This document shows positions 1 to 6,824 of a DNA stretch of 7,265 nt, piece by piece. The DNA is from Candidatus Latescibacterota bacterium (lineage in GTDB: Bacteria > Latescibacterota > MVCY01): NCBI GenBank assembly GCA_030640765.1, contig DAOWIT010000143.1, positions 1 through 7,265 of the forward strand, in the 5' to 3' direction. The stretch's first letter is position 1, and the number at the start of each line of letters is the position of its first letter. Below the pieces are notes generated by a model. The model made no database searches and had not been told where the DNA came from. It was given only the letters and a program-made list of their open reading frames with translations. The position numbers and the translations under genes were made by a program.

Positions 1-6
1 AGACCT

Positions 7-92
7 ATGAGATTCTTCACGGAGCTTGCCCTGAGCAGGATGAGATTCTTCGCTGCGCTCAGAATGACAAGCGGCGAAGGGTTCAGAATGAC
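7..92. repeat. Dispersed-repeat cluster (ATTCTTC / CAGAATGAC type)
   Basis: The 12-mer ATGAGATTCTTC occurs at 7-18 and again at 40-51, and TCAGAATGAC occurs at 59-68 and 83-92. CTTCGC (48-53) can pair with GCGAAG (74-79), so the segment can fold back. It has no open frame of note. Similar ATTCTTCGC...CAGAATGACA tracts are common between genes in environmental bacterial genomes (recalled, not searched here). The cluster may continue left of the window. Copy number elsewhere in this genome is unknown. Confidence 0.6.
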
Positions 93-144
93 CTCCTTCT
101 CGACTTTTTACGAATGAATCAATTATCTGATTAAGAAATACATT

Positions 145-177
145 CCCTCTGCGTTCTTTGCAGTCTCTGCGTTGAAA
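145..177. repeat. CTCTGCGTT short repeat
   Basis: CTCTGCGTT occurs twice with an 18-bp period (147-155 and 165-173), separated by CTTTGCAGT. The unit resembles a second class of intergenic repeat, built on CTCTGCGT/CTTTGCG, that I recall from uncultured bacteria. It is distinct in sequence from the cluster at 7-92. No coding potential is seen. Positions 178-221 beside it hold nothing recognisable. Confidence 0.5.
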
Positions 178-221
178 TCAATTTAGGTGACGTTTGACGA
201 ACAAATCTAAGTCTTGCCGTA

Positions 222-239
222 ATGCGCAATTCGGCGCAT
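222..239 (-). terminator. Weak hairpin at the 3' end of mfd
   Basis: ATGCGC (222-227) and GCGCAT (234-239) form a 6-bp perfect stem around a 6-nt loop, touching the mfd stop codon. In the mfd transcript no U-run follows, so this is at best a weak or factor-dependent terminator. It could also be chance symmetry. Confidence 0.25.
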
Positions 240-3200
240 CAGAGCATTTTCTGCAGACTCCGGTGGGCAAAGCTCAGCCTCTGCTGCTCACTATCACCTT
301 CTAACCTCACTTTGAGAGCTAATTTCCCGTCGAAAGAGAATTCTATCTTCCCCGAAAGCTTCTCCACCAGCGAATGGATATCTTTTCTGGAAAACTTCCT
401 TTCGGCGGGAAAAACCACCGAGAGGCAGTGATCGTCTACGGAAACGGAGGCTGCCTGCAGTTCTTTGGCCAGGATCTTAATCTGTACTATCCCTAACAGA
501 GAAACAGTTTCGGGAGGAAGAGGGCCGTATCTGTCCCGGAGTTCCTCGGATATGTCCAGCACATCCAGCGTCTTCTGAGCCTCAGCCAATCTTTGATATA
601 CTGCTACCTTTTGGGCTGGCTCCAAAATATATCTGTCGGGAATAAAGGCATTGGCTCTGATCTCTACCTTTGGCTCGATGGGCTTCTCTACCTTCTCCCC
701 TTTTAACTCTCGAATGGTCTCCTCCAGTAGTTGGCAATACATATCGAACCCTACAGCGTAGAGGAATCCGTGCTGCTCGGGCCCCAGAATATTCCCGGCG
801 CCTCGGATTTCCATATCCCGCAGCGCCAGTTTGAACCCTGAGCCAAGTGCAGTGAACTCTTCAATAGCCCTTAATCTTCTTCTGGCTTGCGGAGAAAGAG
901 AGGCATAGGGTGGAATCAACAGGTAAGCATAGGCTTGACGATTGGACCTGCCCACTCTACCCCTCAGTTGGTAAAGCTGTGCCAAACCAAATCGATCGGC
1001 ACGATTGACGATCATAGTGTTCACATTGGGGATGTCCAACCCTGCCTCAATAATCATTGTAGAGACCAGGCAGTCGTATTGTCGACTGAGAAAATCAAGC
1101 ATAATCCTCTCTAAGTGGTTGGGTGGCATCTGCCCATGGGCCACCGCAAATCTCACCTGGGGTAGAAGCCGCTCTAAAAACAGGGTAAGAGAGTCTATAG
1201 ATTGAACCCGATTGTGGACGAAATAGATCTGTCCTCCTCGGTCCACCTCTCTCAAGATGGCCTCGGCGATTCGATCCTTGTCAAAGGCTAAGATCTCTGT
1301 CTGAATGGACAACCGGTGCTTGGGAGGGGTGTTGATCACCGATATATCCCGGGCACCTGTCAAGGACATATGTAAAGTTCGAGGAATAGGCGTAGCGGTT
1401 AGCGTGAGCACATCCACCAGACGACGGAGCTGCTTGAGTTTCTCCTTGTGGCGGACGCCGAATTTGTGCTCTTCGTCAATTATCACTAAGCCCAGGTCTT
1501 TGAAATTCACATCGGCAGAGAGCAGCCGGTGAGTCCCGATGACGATGTCTACCGTGCTAACCTTGAGCATCTGGATAATCTCTCGCTGCTGCTTTTTTGT
1601 CCGAAACCGGCTCAAGACCTCAACCCTTACCGGAAATGGTGCCAGCCTCTCGGTGAAGGTGCTGTAGTGCTGTTGAGCCAGGATGGTGGTGGGAACCAGG
1701 ATGGCCACCTGTTTGCCGTCGTTCACCACTTTAAAGGCTGCCCTTACTGCCACTTCTGTCTTGCCATAGCCCACATCTCCGCAGATCAGCCTGTCCATAG
1801 CCGCCGGTTTCCCTAAATCCCTCTTCATTTCGTCCATCGCCTTTAACTGGTCTGAAGTCTCCTCGTAGGGGAAAGAACTCTCCAATTGCCACTGCCAGTC
1901 TGTGTCGGGAGAGAAAGCCACCCCTGGCTTTGCCTTACGTTCGGCGTAAAGCTGGAGCAGTTCCTTAGCCATACGTAAAATCCCCCTCTTGGCCCGAGCC
2001 TTTACCTTCTCCCAGGCATCTCCCCCTAACTTGCTCAACACCGGGGCAACCCCTTCCTGGCCAGAGTATTTCTTGACCCGGTGTAAGTCCTCAACAGGAA
2101 CATAGAGTTTATCCCCATTCCGGTAGCAGAGTTGGAGACAATCCCTCTGTTTGCCTCCGGTGGTTATGGTGCAGATGCCCTCGTATTTTCCGATCCCGTG
2201 GTCTTGGTGAACAACAATATCTCCCTTACGCAAGACCTTGAGATCGGGGATAGAAACCCCACCTTTGAATTTGTGGCGGTGGTAACGGCGTTTGTAGCGG
2301 CTGAAGATCTCATGGTCATTAAACAGAGCAATCTTAGCCTGAGGGAAGATGAATCCCTGATGGAGACTACCGACTCCCATATTGACCGGGCTTCCATAAG
2401 GCTCCAACAACTCCTGCAGGCGTTGAGCTGCCCCCTGATTTTCGCAAAGGAGGTAAATCCGGTATTTCTGTCGCCGAAGCTCAGAGAGCTCCTTTGCCAG
2501 CAGTTTCACATCTCCCTGAAATTGGCGGCTTATTGTGGTCTGGAACCCCACTGCATCAGCAGCCTGGCTGCGGAAAGGGATGCTCTCCAGGCGCTGGAAA
2601 GGAGTGAGTCCCTCCTCCAGTCGTTGCAGCATCTCGGTGAGCCTGTCAGGGGGGAGGGCGAATCTGCCCCGGCGCTCTTCTTCTCGGAATTGGCGGACAT
2701 AACGGTTCTCCAGCTCTTCGTATGCTGCTTTCAGATCGGCCCGGTCGCTTAGGAAAACTAAGGTATTAGAGTCAGAATAGTCCAGCAGGGTCGACTGATC
2801 ATAGAACAAGGGAAGGTATTGTTCCATTTCCGGAGAGAATATCCTCTGGGCGACATTTCGCTTCAGCCTCTTCAAAGGGATGCCGCTCTGTTCCTCTGTC
2901 TGCTCTATTTTCTTCAAGTAATTCTCCGCCAGTTCCTTAGAGAGAATAATCTCTTGATAGGGAAGGATCCCTATCCTCTGCAGTTCCTCTACCGACCGTT
3001 GGGAATGCACATCAAATTGTCGGATAGACTCGATGGTGTTGCCGAAGAACTCGATTCGGTAAGGTTTCTCTGAGGCCAAGGGGAAGATATCCAAGATGCC
3101 GCCGCGAACGCTTACCTGTCCCGGTTCTTCCACCATAGGCAGCCGCTCGAATCCCCGTTCAATCAGCTCTTCGATCAGGTTGAAAAGGTCTCTGGTCTGC

Positions 3201-3661
3201 CCTACTTTCAGCTCTTCGGTGGAAAGCTGAAGAAGTTCAGGGGGAATGGTGGGAAGGGCTAACGCTTCTGGCGTGGTCACCACGATGGGGGAGTTGTCCT
3301 CTAACAGGTTGCCCAGACACTCTATCCGCAGGCTGGCAGGTTGGCTGGAGGCTGAAGTAGCCGAGCGAGGAGCAGGAAAGTAATGGATTTTTTTCTCTTT
3401 GACTAAGCTCTCTATGTCGTCTCTCAACCGGAGGGCCTGGCCTTCGTCAGCAGTTACCGCTAAGATGGGTCGGCCGGTCTGCTGGTAAAGCCAGACAAGC
3501 AAAAAGGCACAGAGAGAGCCTTCCAAACGGTGCAACAGGATAGCCTGTTCCCGTTCTGCAATTCTTCGCTGGACCTCTTGAAAACTCTGGGTCTGGGTAA
3601 ACTTCGAGAAAAAGGCCGGAAGCAGCGAGTCAAGTTGAGGATATGGTATGGGGAGAGACAT
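239..3661 (-). CDS. mfd: Transcription-repair coupling factor Mfd (1140 aa)
   Basis: Mfd is a cytoplasmic ATP-driven DNA translocase that removes RNA polymerase stalled at lesions and recruits UvrA for nucleotide excision repair. All family modules are present. The UvrB-like N-terminus spans about 1-290, with RGGILDIFP from R186. The RNA-polymerase-interacting CarD-like domain spans about 475-565 (GDIVVHQDHGIGKYEG from G480). The RecG-like motor follows: Walker A GDVGYGKT at 628-635, DEEH at 729-732, TATPIPRT at 755-762 and QLRGRVGR at 898-905. The relay region ALRDMEIRGAGN starts at A946, and the C-terminal TRCF domain at about 993. The length matches the usual 1100-1180 residues and no motor residue is missing. 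An in-frame TAA four codons upstream makes this ATG the first possible start, although no Shine-Dalgarno sequence precedes it (AATTAATTTAATAGC). The metalloprotease gene lies 131 bp upstream on the same strand, but the repeat-filled gap argues against tight coupling. Confidence 0.98.
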   Translation of the reverse strand: MSLPIPYPQLDSLLPAFFSKFTQTQSFQEVQRRIAEREQAILLHRLEGSLCAFLLVWLYQQTGRPILAVTADEGQALRLRDDIESLVKEKKIHYFPAPRSATSASSQPASLRIECLGNLLEDNSPIVVTTPEALALPTIPPELLQLSTEELKVGQTRDLFNLIEELIERGFERLPMVEEPGQVSVRGGILDIFPLASEKPYRIEFFGNTIESIRQFDVHSQRSVEELQRIGILPYQEIILSKELAENYLKKIEQTEEQSGIPLKRLKRNVAQRIFSPEMEQYLPLFYDQSTLLDYSDSNTLVFLSDRADLKAAYEELENRYVRQFREEERRGRFALPPDRLTEMLQRLEEGLTPFQRLESIPFRSQAADAVGFQTTISRQFQGDVKLLAKELSELRRQKYRIYLLCENQGAAQRLQELLEPYGSPVNMGVGSLHQGFIFPQAKIALFNDHEIFSRYKRRYHRHKFKGGVSIPDLKVLRKGDIVVHQDHGIGKYEGICTITTGGKQRDCLQLCYRNGDKLYVPVEDLHRVKKYSGQEGVAPVLSKLGGDAWEKVKARAKRGILRMAKELLQLYAERKAKPGVAFSPDTDWQWQLESSFPYEETSDQLKAMDEMKRDLGKPAAMDRLICGDVGYGKTEVAVRAAFKVVNDGKQVAILVPTTILAQQHYSTFTERLAPFPVRVEVLSRFRTKKQQREIIQMLKVSTVDIVIGTHRLLSADVNFKDLGLVIIDEEHKFGVRHKEKLKQLRRLVDVLTLTATPIPRTLHMSLTGARDISVINTPPKHRLSIQTEILAFDKDRIAEAILREVDRGGQIYFVHNRVQSIDSLTLFLERLLPQVRFAVAHGQMPPNHLERIMLDFLSRQYDCLVSTMIIEAGLDIPNVNTMIVNRADRFGLAQLYQLRGRVGRSNRQAYAYLLIPPYASLSPQARRRLRAIEEFTALGSGFKLALRDMEIRGAGNILGPEQHGFLYAVGFDMYCQLLEETIRELKGEKVEKPIEPKVEIRANAFIPDRYILEPAQKVAVYQRLAEAQKTLDVLDISEELRDRYGPLPPETVSLLGIVQIKILAKELQAASVSVDDHCLSVVFPAERKFSRKDIHSLVEKLSGKIEFSFDGKLALKVRLEGDSEQQRLSFAHRSLQKML

Positions 3662-3677
3662 GCTATTAAATTAATTA

Positions 3678-3779
3678 GGACGCAGATTTTCGCCGATACC
3701 CGCAGAAGATTCTAAAAATTTTTAAGTTAGTTCTATATTTAAAGTCTCAACAATCTGCAATCTGCGTTCATCTGCGTCC
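3678..3779. repeat. Inverted pair of ACGCAGAT-type repeats
   Basis: GGACGCAGAT (3678-3687) is mirrored exactly by ATCTGCGTCC (3770-3779). The arms extend imperfectly with further GCAGA-type units (CCCGCAGAAGAT on the left; AATCTGCAATCTGCGTTC on the right). The loop is AT-rich and holds the small palindrome TAAAAATTTTTA. The element fills almost the whole gap between the metalloprotease stop and the mfd start, ending 16 bp from the mfd ATG, so any transcript entering mfd would carry a large foldable leader. I recall this unit as another common intergenic repeat class in uncultured bacteria. A mfd promoter must overlap it or lie further upstream. The best candidate I see is a poor match: TTGAGA on the minus strand with no good -10 box. 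Confidence 0.65.
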
Positions 3780-3792
3780 AAAAATGGAAATC

Positions 3793-5925
3793 CTATTTGA
3801 TCAAGAGCATCTTTTTGGTATAGAGGGAGTTACTGGCCTTTAACTGGTAAAAGTATATTCCAGAGGCCACTGGTCGGCCCTGCTGGTCTTTGCCATCCCA
3901 AGAGAGGTCATTGTAGGAATCCGGCAGCAGCCATCCCAGCTCCTCCCGCTTCACCAGTTGGCCATTGACAGAATAGATCGACAGGGTCACATTTGCTGGA
4001 TCTGTCAGATCAAAGGGGATGGCCGTTTTGGAGTTTTTCGTTACATCAAAAGGATTCGGCCAATTTTGTCTTAGCACCGCACCGGCAATTTGGTCACCCT
4101 CTACGATCCTGAATAGACTGTTCTGAGTATTAGCCGGTGACCTGCCCAGGTTGAAGACGAAACTGAGCACACGCACGACAGTCCTATCTCCGTCTGCTGC
4201 ATCGGGGTTCACGATATATCTTATGTAAACCAGAGCACCACTGCTTGCAAGGGCCTGGCTCCCAGACATGCTTATAGCCATTTGCCCGTCTGTGATGCTA
4301 CAAGCTGGAGCCCCCCAACCCTGGACAATAGTGCCCTGAGTCGAACAGGAGTATGGTTTAAGAACTGTGGTGTCCGTAGTGACAGCAACGCTGACAGAGG
4401 TGATTTCCATCCCGGTTACATCGCTCACCATTATGGGTATATCTATGGTGTCGCCAGGCGCAGCGGAGCAGTTAGGTATTTCCACCGTCACCGGTAGCTC
4501 ATCGGTCAGGTAAGGATCAAACTCGGCCCAATAAGAGTAGCTAAAAGGCCCGCCTTTAAATGAGGTCTCAGTCAGGATGAGGACGATCTCATTGTATCTG
4601 CTCCAGCCAGGCACATCGGTGTTGGTTGTTGAATCTTCCTCCGATGGGAAACAGGCTACCTGGAAGCTCCAATTGCCTTCGAGTCCGTGGGGATCTATTC
4701 TCAAACCGCCTGTCCATTTTCGGGGGATAAACCCCACATAGTTTGCTGCCAGGTGGCCTGTGCTGTTCGCCCCTTGAGCTGGGTATTCTGTATGGATTTC
4801 CCTAAAGCTTATCTCAGGGTAGTCAGCCCCTTCTGGATAGTACCGCAAGGTATCTGCCCGGCTGCCGGTGTAGCAGTTCCATAGTGAGAACTCCTTCATT
4901 GCTGCTGCCATCCCTCCGGGAATTACCTGATCAAACACCGAGATGCTGGCCGTGCCCTTTTGGCCTATCTTCTCCCAGATAAGGCGAATTACATCTCTTC
5001 CGAAGCGCTTGGCCAAATAATGGGCAAACACTGAGGCCCCGTATTCATACTCGTCGTCTGATGTGTCTAAAGAAGTTCCAGAACGTTCAAAGAAAGAAGC
5101 GAGATAGTTGTAGTAATCGTTCACATAATCATAGGTCACATCCTCCATCCAGGTAGAGCACACCTCCATCCACCACCTGGCGTCTTCTCCGGCATAGTAA
5201 GAAAACTGGAGGGTATGGAAGAATTCGTGGGCGGCGGTCACCCGCAAGGCATCTATCTCTCGAGTCGGGTAGATGGAGTCTGTGTAATTGTTGTCGATTT
5301 CGATGTAACTGGTACATCCAAAACCAGAAGGAAGCAGTTTATCCGGATAGGTATAGCCATAAACGCGCTTGCCAGATAGATCAGTTATATAGACATCGTA
5401 CTCCGAACCTCCGCCCTCAGAGCCATCGGGAGGTGGAGCTTGGTAGTCCAGAGTATCCACCTCCAGGACAAAACAATTGTCGAAGGTAGCAGCAACTTGA
5501 TCAATGTAGTCAGGTATGCCGTTTTGAGGATCAGTATCTGTTGGATCCACTGCATTCTTCTCAGAGAGGTCATAGTGAATCCTGAAGTTTCCGCTGGGGC
5601 TGAGATAGGAGAACCCCGGGCTGGGACGAGCCAGATAGGAGGCCAGCAGACGCTGGGCAGGCAAATCCAGTTTATCCCACCCTGCTTTCAACTCAAGTAT
5701 TATAGGGGTCCCCGACTTCCTCAGCTTAACTTTCTCCTGGTACTCGGGTGGAAGCTTAGAGGGCTCAAACAGCGAATAGGCCTTGTACAGAAGCGCAGTC
5801 TGGTGGTCTATCCTCCCAGCCTTCAGTTCAGCTTCGATCTTTGCCCTGAGAGTTACCTCTGTCCAGCCCGTTCTCACTGTAAAAAGACCGATAAGGAACA
5901 CAAACACCCAATTGATTTTACGCAC
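3793..5925 (-). CDS. Secreted zinc metalloprotease (MXAN_6640-like) with cohesin-like domain and T9SS-type sorting tail
   Basis: This 710-residue protein is probably exported and acts outside the cell or at its surface; the substrate is unknown. A signal peptide (MRKINWVFVFLIGLF..., cleavage near residue 22) leads into a helical region. NGIPDYID (135-142) follows a DPTDTDPQ run, a likely calcium loop. The catalytic site is HEFFH at 233-237, with H233 and H237 as zinc ligands, E234 as catalytic base and E254 (in WWMEVCSTWMED) as probable third ligand, a gluzincin pattern. Residues of about 478-605 form a beta-rich cohesin-like domain (APGDTIDIPI, P490). The last ~95 residues are a sorting/FlgD-like domain: QNWPNPF at 620-626, then SIYSVNGQLV, WDGKDQQGRPVASGIYFYQL and a basic KKMLLIK end. 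The start is GTG, chosen because AAGGGAG lies 5 nt upstream and the signal peptide begins there. The family assignment comes from recognised motifs, and peptidase activity is inferred. Confidence 0.87.
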   Translation of the reverse strand: MRKINWVFVFLIGLFTVRTGWTEVTLRAKIEAELKAGRIDHQTALLYKAYSLFEPSKLPPEYQEKVKLRKSGTPIILELKAGWDKLDLPAQRLLASYLARPSPGFSYLSPSGNFRIHYDLSEKNAVDPTDTDPQNGIPDYIDQVAATFDNCFVLEVDTLDYQAPPPDGSEGGGSEYDVYITDLSGKRVYGYTYPDKLLPSGFGCTSYIEIDNNYTDSIYPTREIDALRVTAAHEFFHTLQFSYYAGEDARWWMEVCSTWMEDVTYDYVNDYYNYLASFFERSGTSLDTSDDEYEYGASVFAHYLAKRFGRDVIRLIWEKIGQKGTASISVFDQVIPGGMAAAMKEFSLWNCYTGSRADTLRYYPEGADYPEISFREIHTEYPAQGANSTGHLAANYVGFIPRKWTGGLRIDPHGLEGNWSFQVACFPSEEDSTTNTDVPGWSRYNEIVLILTETSFKGGPFSYSYWAEFDPYLTDELPVTVEIPNCSAAPGDTIDIPIMVSDVTGMEITSVSVAVTTDTTVLKPYSCSTQGTIVQGWGAPACSITDGQMAISMSGSQALASSGALVYIRYIVNPDAADGDRTVVRVLSFVFNLGRSPANTQNSLFRIVEGDQIAGAVLRQNWPNPFDVTKNSKTAIPFDLTDPANVTLSIYSVNGQLVKREELGWLLPDSYNDLSWDGKDQQGRPVASGIYFYQLKASNSLYTKKMLLIK

Positions 5926-5930
5926 AAAAG

Positions 5931-5937
5931 CTCCCTT
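5931..5937 (-). promoter_or_regulatory. Ribosome binding site of the metalloprotease gene
   Basis: On the minus strand AAGGGAG stands 5 nt before the GTG codon at 5923-5925. It is a strong Shine-Dalgarno match and it settles the choice of a GTG start. Confidence 0.8.
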
Positions 5938-5952
5938 CGGTTGACAGCTATA

Positions 5953-5981
5953 ATCTTAATAGAAACTTGCTCATTTGTCAA
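5953..5981 (-). promoter_or_regulatory. Sigma-70-type promoter of the metalloprotease gene
   Basis: On the minus strand a perfect -35 box TTGACA (5976-5981) is followed by a 17-bp spacer and TAAGAT (5953-5958), which matches four of six bases of the -10 consensus. Transcription would start near 5946, giving a leader of about 20 nt that carries the AAGGGAG ribosome binding site. The call rests on sequence only. Confidence 0.65.
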
Positions 5982-6023
5982 GGGAAAACCTGAAGATCAA
6001 AGGGGTGCAGTTTCCCCTTGACA
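5976..6023. promoter_or_regulatory. Inverted repeat joining the two divergent -35 boxes (possible operator)
   Basis: The left arm TGTCAAGGGAAAACCTG (5976-5992) is matched by the reverse complement of 6007-6023, TGTCAAGGGGAAACTGC. Thirteen of the first fourteen bases agree, and one more gap extends the match. Each arm ends in a -35 hexamer, so polymerase sites on both strands share the same flank. A further TTGACAGCT at 5941-5949 repeats 6018-6026 exactly on the plus strand. A shared regulator is possible, but two similar strong promoters would also explain part of the symmetry. Confidence 0.5.
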
Positions 6024-6046
6024 GCTCAGTTCTTTTCTGATATTTT
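6018..6046 (+). promoter_or_regulatory. Sigma-70-type promoter of the small exported-protein gene
   Basis: A perfect TTGACA (6018-6023), a 17-bp spacer and TATTTT (6041-6046, four of six consensus bases) point rightward. Transcription would start near 6053, giving a leader of about 70 nt before the ATG at 6124. The arrangement mirrors the minus-strand promoter next to it. Confidence 0.62.
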
Positions 6047-6110
6047 AAAGTTATATCAAATGCCAAATTTGATTGACTCGTAAGAAGTCTCTTTTTTGTC
6101 ATTTCATAAC

Positions 6111-6115
6111 TGGAG
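6111..6115 (+). promoter_or_regulatory. Ribosome binding site deciding the ATG at 6124
   Basis: TGGAG lies 8 nt before ATG 6124. A longer reading frame could begin at TTG 6073, but no Shine-Dalgarno sequence precedes it and the extra 17 residues would push a well-formed signal peptide inward. The ATG is therefore preferred. Confidence 0.7.
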
Positions 6116-6123
6116 TCACTTCA

Positions 6124-6750
6124 ATGGGAAAAATAAAACTGTTCCTTCTTCTTTCTTTTCTCTTCCTTCCCTTTCAGGTGAGGGCTTTGGAGAGAACAGC
6201 GACAGCTTGTCTCAACGAGTTAGAATTGGTCAGAGGAGCAATGGCCGATTCTCTGCCTGTATTTTTTGCTGATATTCCCCTGGTTTCTCAGACAGGCGTC
6301 AGGCTAAAGGCACTTACTGAAAACAAGGCGAACTGGTTGATGGAGAACTCTCTGACTAAGATGCTACTTGAACAGGGCTATTATACAGTACGCCCTTCAG
6401 AGGAAACCAACTCAGCAGTTCCTTCATCTCCCAAGTATACTCTTTCTTATCGTATCGCTGACCTGAAGTTTGAGTATCGGCATCCCAGAGGTTCTATATT
6501 CAAAAAGAAGTTTATCAGGAGACGGATGCGACTGGACTGTTTTTTCTCCTTGAGTGAACCCCAAAGTTCGGTTATTATTTGGTCTAAATGGATGCACATT
6601 CAGTGGGAAGACTTGGTGCCGGCCGGTGGAGAAGAGGCATTGAAAAACGATATCTTCTCCCAGAGAACTGTCTTGCAGGACAAAAGCAGGTGGCTTGAGA
6701 TACTGGTGGTGGTGGGCGTGATCAGCAGTATGGCTTATACCCTGTTTTAG
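6124..6750 (+). CDS. Exported protein of unknown function with C-terminal membrane segment (208 aa)
   Basis: I do not recognise a named family. Residues 1-21 form a classical signal peptide (MGKIKLFLLLSFLFLPFQVRA, probable cleavage after VRA). The mature part resembles a small alpha/beta periplasmic domain: a helix (ENSLTKMLLEQGYYTV, about 74-89), a strand (YTLSYRIADLKFEYR, 105-119), a strongly basic stretch (FKKKFIRRRMR, 126-136) and a second strand pair (FFSLSEPQSSVIIWSKWM, 140-157). The last 19 residues (W190-F208) are a hydrophobic segment ending at the C-terminus, so the protein is probably held in the inner membrane with its domain in the periplasm. The layout recalls short exported proteins with a final membrane helix that I associate with FCB-type candidate phyla; this is recollection only. 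There is no lipobox or catalytic motif. The gene is divergent from the metalloprotease gene and may share its regulation. Confidence 0.8.
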   Translation: MGKIKLFLLLSFLFLPFQVRALERTATACLNELELVRGAMADSLPVFFADIPLVSQTGVRLKALTENKANWLMENSLTKMLLEQGYYTVRPSEETNSAVPSSPKYTLSYRIADLKFEYRHPRGSIFKKKFIRRRMRLDCFFSLSEPQSSVIIWSKWMHIQWEDLVPAGGEEALKNDIFSQRTVLQDKSRWLEILVVVGVISSMAYTLF

Positions 6751-6761
6751 CGAAGCTTCGC
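6750..6761. repeat. 12-bp perfect palindrome at the 3' end of the exported-protein gene
   Basis: GCGAAGCTTCGC is a perfect palindrome that begins on the last base of the TAG stop codon. No T-run follows, so it is not a standard intrinsic terminator. It could be the edge of a repeat element or a protein site, or chance. Confidence 0.4.
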
Positions 6762-6783
6762 CTCGAGCCGATGAGACACGAAG

Positions 6784-6810
6784 TAGGGACAGAACAATGT
6801 TCTGTCCCTA
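6784..6810. repeat. Perfect 13-bp-arm palindrome (REP-like)
   Basis: TAGGGACAGAACA (6784-6796) and TGTTCTGTCCCTA (6798-6810) are exact reverse complements around a single base. In RNA this makes a very stable hairpin 33 bp after the stop of the exported-protein gene. No U-run follows on either strand, so it looks more like a REP-type palindrome or a transposon-end remnant than a classical terminator. It may still block 3' exonucleases or stop transcription in both directions. Confidence 0.65.
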
Positions 6811-6824
6811 TGGGACCGGTAAAA

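Noticed and set aside
1..178. CRISPR array
   Set aside because: The repeated words are 9-12 bp, irregularly spaced and of different sequence; there are no regular repeat-spacer units and no cas genes.
2132..2752. 206-residue plus-strand reading frame opposite mfd
   Set aside because: It lies wholly inside the well-conserved mfd coding region on the other strand, and its translation resembles no family, so it is a shadow frame.
5440..6021. 193-residue plus-strand reading frame opposite the metalloprotease start
   Set aside because: It overlaps the protease signal peptide region and the divergent promoters, and lacks a ribosome binding site and any recognisable domain.
6073..6123. TTG start giving 17 extra residues to the exported protein
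   Set aside because: There is no Shine-Dalgarno sequence before it, whereas ATG 6124 has TGGAG at proper spacing and begins a standard signal peptide.
6784..6810. LexA-type operator within the palindrome (GAAC...GTTC)
   Set aside because: The half-sites are separated by 3 bases, not the 4 of the Gram-positive LexA box, and the site is not upstream of a gene.
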